Assembly (NCBI GenBank): GCA_934230415.1
Contig: CAKQEW010000003.1
Coordinates: 1 to 64,000 of the forward strand
Length of the DNA: 64,000 nt
Direction of reading: 5' to 3'
Source: an uncultured Alphaproteobacteria bacterium
GTDB taxonomy: Bacteria; Pseudomonadota; Alphaproteobacteria; Rs-D84
How positions within the stretch are numbered: the stretch's first letter is position 1; the number at the start of each line of letters is the position of its first letter. Below are positions 60,574-64,000 of the stretch, one piece after another. A program made the translations under genes and the position numbers. The notes beneath the pieces are model-generated. The model had not been told where the DNA came from. It saw nothing but the letters and a program-made list of their open reading frames with translations, and did no database searches.

Positions 60574-61456
60574 ATTTTGTCAGTTTTTCAACCAATTCAT
60601 TCAGTTGCGTGCGCGTTGCAAACGCCAGAACAATTTGCCCTGCCCCGCCACGACGTTCCTGCAATTTTGCGGTAACACCCAACACGGCACCGATTCGCGA
60701 TTCAATATCACGACGCGACGCGTCATCAATTGTTTTATTTACGTATGCACGTCCCCCGGTACGACGCGTGGTCTGCTTTACGCGTTTCGCGGTTTCCGCC
60801 ACTGACAACCCACTGTTAATAATCTCGTGCGCTAATTCTTCTGGATTATCTGAAACTGCAATCGTGCGTGCGTGTGATGCCGACAATTGACCACTGCGTA
60901 CCATATCCTTGACCGATTCTGGCAAATCGCTGTCCAGGCGCAAACTGTTACGAATATAACTGACCGACTTGCTAATCAGGCGCGCCACATCATCTAATGA
61001 ATAATCACATTTTATCATCAGATTTTTGTACGCTATGGCCTCTTCTATTGGGTTCAGATTTTCACGCTGAACATTTTCAATCAACGCGATTTCCATCGCA
61101 TCACCGTCTTTCAACGTCTTGATTAACGCCGGAATTTCGGTCAGGCCCGCCATTTTACTGGCGCGATAGCGGCGTTCACCGGCGACAATTTCATACATAT
61201 ATGGCCGATTCGCAACCGCACGCAACAATATCGGGCTTAATACACCCTTTTCTTTGATTGATGCCGCCAATTCTGCCAATTCCGTGTCATTAAAAGTCTT
61301 GCGCGGCTGGTCAGGATTCGCACCAATTTGCGCCAATGGTATTTGCTTTACAACAACGCGACCATCACCACCGGTTAATGCGGTTATATCCGGTATATTT
61401 ACACCCATTTCGTTTTGCAGGTCTGCCAGCCCGCGCCCCAGTCCAAATTTAGCCAT
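60572..61456 (-). CDS. parB: Chromosome partitioning protein ParB
   Basis: ParB binds parS sites, spreads along DNA as a CTP-dependent clamp and directs chromosome segregation with ParA. It has 294 residues. MAKFGLGRGLADL is followed by the CTP-binding ParB N-domain (QIGANPDQPRKTF, EIVAGERRYRASKMAG), NVQRENLNPIEEA, a helix-turn-helix (SLDDVARLISKSVSYIRNSLR) and a C-terminal dimerisation part. The start overlaps parA by 8 bases. Confidence 0.95.
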   Translation of the reverse strand: MAKFGLGRGLADLQNEMGVNIPDITALTGGDGRVVVKQIPLAQIGANPDQPRKTFNDTELAELAASIKEKGVLSPILLRAVANRPYMYEIVAGERRYRASKMAGLTEIPALIKTLKDGDAMEIALIENVQRENLNPIEEAIAYKNLMIKCDYSLDDVARLISKSVSYIRNSLRLDSDLPESVKDMVRSGQLSASHARTIAVSDNPEELAHEIINSGLSVAETAKRVKQTTRRTGGRAYVNKTIDDASRRDIESRIGAVLGVTAKLQERRGGAGQIVLAFATRTQLNELVEKLTK

Positions 61457-62228
61457 TTTGTTCCCCTTCCAATTTCTGAATTATTTCTGTGGCCACGCGC
61501 AGGTACGCCTGGGCACCGGTTGAATTAAAGTCGTAAAATAACGCCGGCTTACCAAAACTGGGCGCTTCTGAAACACGAACATTACGTGGAACAACCGTTT
61601 TGAACACCTGGTCACCAAATGCACGACGCACATCATCGTCAACCGCACGCGTTACGCCATAGCGCCGGTCATACATCGTTAACAAGAATCCCAGCACGGA
61701 TAATTTTTCATTTAATTTGTCATGCACGGCGCGAATCGTCATTAACAACTGTTGCACACCTTCCAGTGAATAAAATTCGCACTGCATCGGCACAACGACA
61801 TAGTCAGACGCCGCCAACGCATTAATGGTTAAATATCCCAATGTCGGCGGACAATCCAATAAAATGTAATCGTAATATTCCATAATCGGTACCAACGCAT
61901 CGCGCAGGCGAAATTCACGATTATCTGCATCCAACAGGTCAATTTCCGCGCCCGCCAACGCCATACTGGATGGCATAATATGCATATTCGGTACCGCGGT
62001 CGTCAGGATGTTATCCGCCGCCGTTGCCGTACCCATAATCACACCATAAACACTCTGCTTGTGCGCAGCGCGCACGAACCCCAAACCGGTTCCGGCATTA
62101 CCCTGAGGATCCAAATCTATCAGCAAAACACGTTTTTTTATTGCCGCCAATGATGCGCCAATATTTATTGCCGTGGTGGTTTTACCCACCCCACCCTTTT
62201 GATTCGCAAATGCAATAACAGTCGCCAT
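61449..62228 (-). CDS. parA: Chromosome partitioning ATPase ParA (Soj)
   Basis: ParA is a Walker-type ATPase that positions ParB-parS complexes. It has 259 residues from the ATG at 62228 (GGGGGAT upstream); the frame is open 13 codons further. The deviant Walker A KGGVGKTT is at residues 11-18, and DCPPTLGYLTINAL is the second motif. It overlaps parB by 8 bases and follows rsmG leftward, as in many bacteria near the replication origin. Confidence 0.95.
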   Translation of the reverse strand: MATVIAFANQKGGVGKTTTAINIGASLAAIKKRVLLIDLDPQGNAGTGLGFVRAAHKQSVYGVIMGTATAADNILTTAVPNMHIMPSSMALAGAEIDLLDADNREFRLRDALVPIMEYYDYILLDCPPTLGYLTINALAASDYVVVPMQCEFYSLEGVQQLLMTIRAVHDKLNEKLSVLGFLLTMYDRRYGVTRAVDDDVRRAFGDQVFKTVVPRNVRVSEAPSFGKPALFYDFNSTGAQAYLRVATEIIQKLEGEQNG

Positions 62229-62288
62229 TTTATCCCCCGATTTATATCCCCAGATTATAAAATTCACATAATTCGGTCAAGATATTTA

Positions 62289-62456
62289 TATTTCATATAC
62301 AAAAAATATAGTAAAAACAAATAAATAAATTTTATTTCATATGAAATAACAAACCCGCCGGCCCTTTTGATAAAAAATTGTAAAAAGACCGGAAAATACC
62401 AAAATATTAAAAACACAGAAATTACAATAAATTACACGTTATTTCATGTGAAATTA
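62289..62456. promoter_or_regulatory. parS-like palindromes upstream of parA
   Basis: Two 18-bp palindromes lie beside parAB: TTATTTCATATGAAATAA at 62332-62349 (perfect) and TTATTTCATGTGAAATTA at 62439-62456 (overlapping the rsmG stop codon). The cores TTTCATATGAAA and TTTCATGTGAAA differ from the conserved parS core TTTCACGTGAAA by two and one base. A half-site (TTTCATATAC) lies at 62301. The 170-base gap between rsmG and parA is very AT-rich. Confidence 0.6.
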
Positions 62457-63014
62457 CCGGCAATTTTTGATAATAATTATATACCCATCGCCGGTGCGTG
62501 ATGGCACCAGTTCATAATCAAAGCGGTATTTCGCTTTTGCGGTTGCAATTTCAGACTGAATTTCCCGGCCTTTTAGTAAAAAAAGCCGGCATTTTGTTTT
62601 GGCAACATAGTCTAAAATCTTTATCAATGGCGCGAATGCACGTGCAGTAAACACTAAATCACCGGTGTTTGCCGGTATTTTTTTAACAAAATCTTCAACC
62701 CGACCATGAAACACCGTTAAATTTGGCAAATCCAGACGCGTTTTCAATTCATTCAAAAACGCCGCCTTTTTACCAATTGATTCAATACATGTAACGTTCC
62801 ATCCCAAAATGGCCAGCACGACACCCGGAAAACCGGCACCGCTGCCCAAATCGGCGATTCGCACATCCCGTGGCAAAACGTCCGCCAATTGCGCACTGTC
62901 GGCAAAATGACGTGTGGCGATATCGTCCAGCGTGCTGGGCGCGACCAGATTCATCTTGGCCGACCATTCACGCAGTGTATCTGCATACTGTTGAAATTTG
63001 ACTTTATTATCCAT
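62454..63014 (-). CDS. rsmG: 16S rRNA (guanine-527-N7)-methyltransferase RsmG
   Basis: RsmG (GidB) methylates G527 of 16S rRNA. It has 186 residues. The SAM-binding motif DLGSGAGFPG is at residues 55-64, followed by VTCIESIGKKAAFLNELK. rsmG-parA-parB is a conserved gene order close to the chromosome origin. Upstream (divergent) is the partial gene running off the right edge. Confidence 0.93.
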   Translation of the reverse strand: MDNKVKFQQYADTLREWSAKMNLVAPSTLDDIATRHFADSAQLADVLPRDVRIADLGSGAGFPGVVLAILGWNVTCIESIGKKAAFLNELKTRLDLPNLTVFHGRVEDFVKKIPANTGDLVFTARAFAPLIKILDYVAKTKCRLFLLKGREIQSEIATAKAKYRFDYELVPSRTGDGYIIIIKNCR

Positions 63015-63026
63015 ACGCGGTATTCT
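62998..63026 (+). promoter_or_regulatory. Promoter of the right-edge gene, leaderless type
   Basis: TTGACT (-35, 62998-63003), a 17-base spacer and TATTCT (-10, 63021-63026) place the start at about 63033, next to the ATG at 63036. It overlaps the start of the divergent rsmG. Confidence 0.65.
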
Positions 63027-63035
63027 AGCACAGTT

Positions 63036-64000
63036 ATGAGAAAAATAGAAAGTTTATTTATCAGTGGTGCATTTTTGGCAACTGTATTGGGGACCGGAAT
63101 TGCAATTTATAATCACGACGGCGCCACCAGGCCAGGGGACACATACCATTTCCCGACCAGCAAATATGGCGCATTTATTGCGGCCCAGCATGCGATTTAC
63201 GTTAATGATTTTGGGCACGCCAACGAATTCATGGCCAGTTTAGATGACGTTGATTACAAGGCCGTCCAGACGTCAAAGTATATATCTGAATTCCTGTCGG
63301 GACATATGCCGGCGGATGCCGCCGAATTGCGCGATGACAAGACGCCTGCGGCACGTTTTGTATATGATGCATACCTGGTAAATAATGACGATTGGGACGC
63401 GTTATACAAACGGCATAAATCTGATGAATCTGCATTGGTTGCACCATTTCGTATCTGGTCTGCGGTTCAAAAAAATCGCATAACAGAAACGATGAAATTC
63501 ATTGATAAACTGCCCACAAACGCATCATGGAAATCGTTCGTACGCGGTCAAATTTACGCTGAAATTGGAAAGTATGACCAGGCCGCCACAGAATTTGCAA
63601 AAGTGCGTACAGACTTCATGAATGTGAACGATTACATGTACATCATGTCATTTTACACACATCATGATATGAATGATGCGGCGAATAAATTGCGCGCTGA
63701 TTTTACGTCGTCCCCAGGTGGGATGTACATGTTGCAGTACACTGATTACCCCGCATGGGAAACAATTTCTGGATATAAAAACGCAATGGCGTTCAGCATA
63801 ATACAAAACGTATCACACACCCAGATTATGATGTATTCTGACCTGGCATTACTGATGTTACGTTTTGCCCAGATAACTGCGCCCGGATTTGGTCCAGACA
63901 GCGATATTATTAACTATTATATGGGACAATTCCTGTTAAATAATAACGGGAATTTTGATGAATACTTCAATCGTGTTGACGATGCCAGTCCGTTTGCGCC
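63036..64000 (+). CDS. Signal-anchored helical (TPR-like) protein, partial
   Basis: At least 321 residues are visible; the frame is still open at the window edge. An N-terminal hydrophobic segment (LFISGAFLATVLGTGIAIY) acts as a signal anchor. The rest is helical, with repeating pairs such as FVRGQIYAEIGKYDQAATEFAKV that resemble tetratricopeptide repeats. The leader is nearly absent and no Shine-Dalgarno is seen. It is divergent from rsmG. No family was recognised. Confidence 0.7.
   Translation, partial: MRKIESLFISGAFLATVLGTGIAIYNHDGATRPGDTYHFPTSKYGAFIAAQHAIYVNDFGHANEFMASLDDVDYKAVQTSKYISEFLSGHMPADAAELRDDKTPAARFVYDAYLVNNDDWDALYKRHKSDESALVAPFRIWSAVQKNRITETMKFIDKLPTNASWKSFVRGQIYAEIGKYDQAATEFAKVRTDFMNVNDYMYIMSFYTHHDMNDAANKLRADFTSSPGGMYMLQYTDYPAWETISGYKNAMAFSIIQNVSHTQIMMYSDLALLMLRFAQITAPGFGPDSDIINYYMGQFLLNNNGNFDEYFNRVDDASPFA

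Noticed and set aside
1..64000. CRISPR arrays, transposases, integrases, prophage structural genes
   Set aside because: No regular direct repeats with spacers and no protein resembling these families was seen in any frame.

Overview
The window looks like chromosomal DNA of a Gram-negative, probably host-associated alphaproteobacterium with a compact genome, of the kind seen in uncultured gut lineages. The evidence is a lipopolysaccharide export and outer-membrane assembly set (lptF-lptD-surA-like, lpxD-fabZ, a BamB-like lipoprotein, Pal), a DUF4167-type small protein, an rsmG-parA-parB cluster, an alphaproteobacterial RpoH, and many outer-membrane or periplasmic proteins with clear signal peptides. 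Genes are tightly packed and often overlap by 4 bases. No transposase, integrase, CRISPR array or rRNA gene was recognised. The lineage is an inference from gene content, not a phylogeny.

Layout. 0.5-15.7 kb is a cell-surface region: a beta-barrel protein, three large secreted proteins (two clearly cysteine-rich), an unrecognised 508-residue protein with kinase-like segments, and an operon of three tandem prepilin-like proteins that resemble PilV tip adhesins of conjugative type IV pili, followed by a zinc-ribbon membrane protein, a secreted protein and a RluD-type pseudouridine synthase. 15.8-29.8 kb is mostly housekeeping: dnaX, a fourth prepilin, an OmpA-domain lipoprotein, a frameshifted PAP2 phosphatase, an OmpH-like protein, bamB-like and yfgM-like genes, rpoH, a porin-like gene, der, fabZ-lpxD, a TPR protein and two RNA-modification enzymes. 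29.9-34.1 kb carries a lone VirD4-type coupling ATPase and two lipoproteins, one LpoB-like. 34.1-38.1 kb is nusA-infB. 38.3-39.9 kb is an AT-rich TaqI-like restriction-modification pair. 40.0-46.5 kb is lptF, lptD, a surA-like gene, rlmN, a histidine phosphatase and a glycosyltransferase.

46.6-50.3 kb is an accessory island: an OmpA-type lipoprotein, a cluster of palindromic repeats, an AT-rich lipoprotein gene behind an attenuator-like leader, a two-helix membrane protein, a structured RNA candidate, and tRNA-Val(UAC). 50.3-57.4 kb is ybaB, pnp, rpsO, truB, an unknown gene, mutS and xseB, all leftward. 57.5-58.4 kb holds a predicted small RNA and two small secreted cysteine-rich proteins. 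The right end has infC (with an ATT start), a degenerate family-4 uracil-DNA glycosylase, pal, parB, parA, parS-like palindromes, rsmG and the start of a large anchored protein cut by the window edge.

Three themes recur. First, at least seven genes have a good sigma-70-type promoter whose -10 box lies 6-9 bases before the start codon and have no Shine-Dalgarno, so they look leaderless. Second, transcription ends at a small set of near-identical bidirectional hairpin terminators. Third, a large share of coding capacity goes to exported proteins, which together with the PilV-like set and the VirD4 ATPase suggests a surface or secretion apparatus whose other parts lie outside the window.
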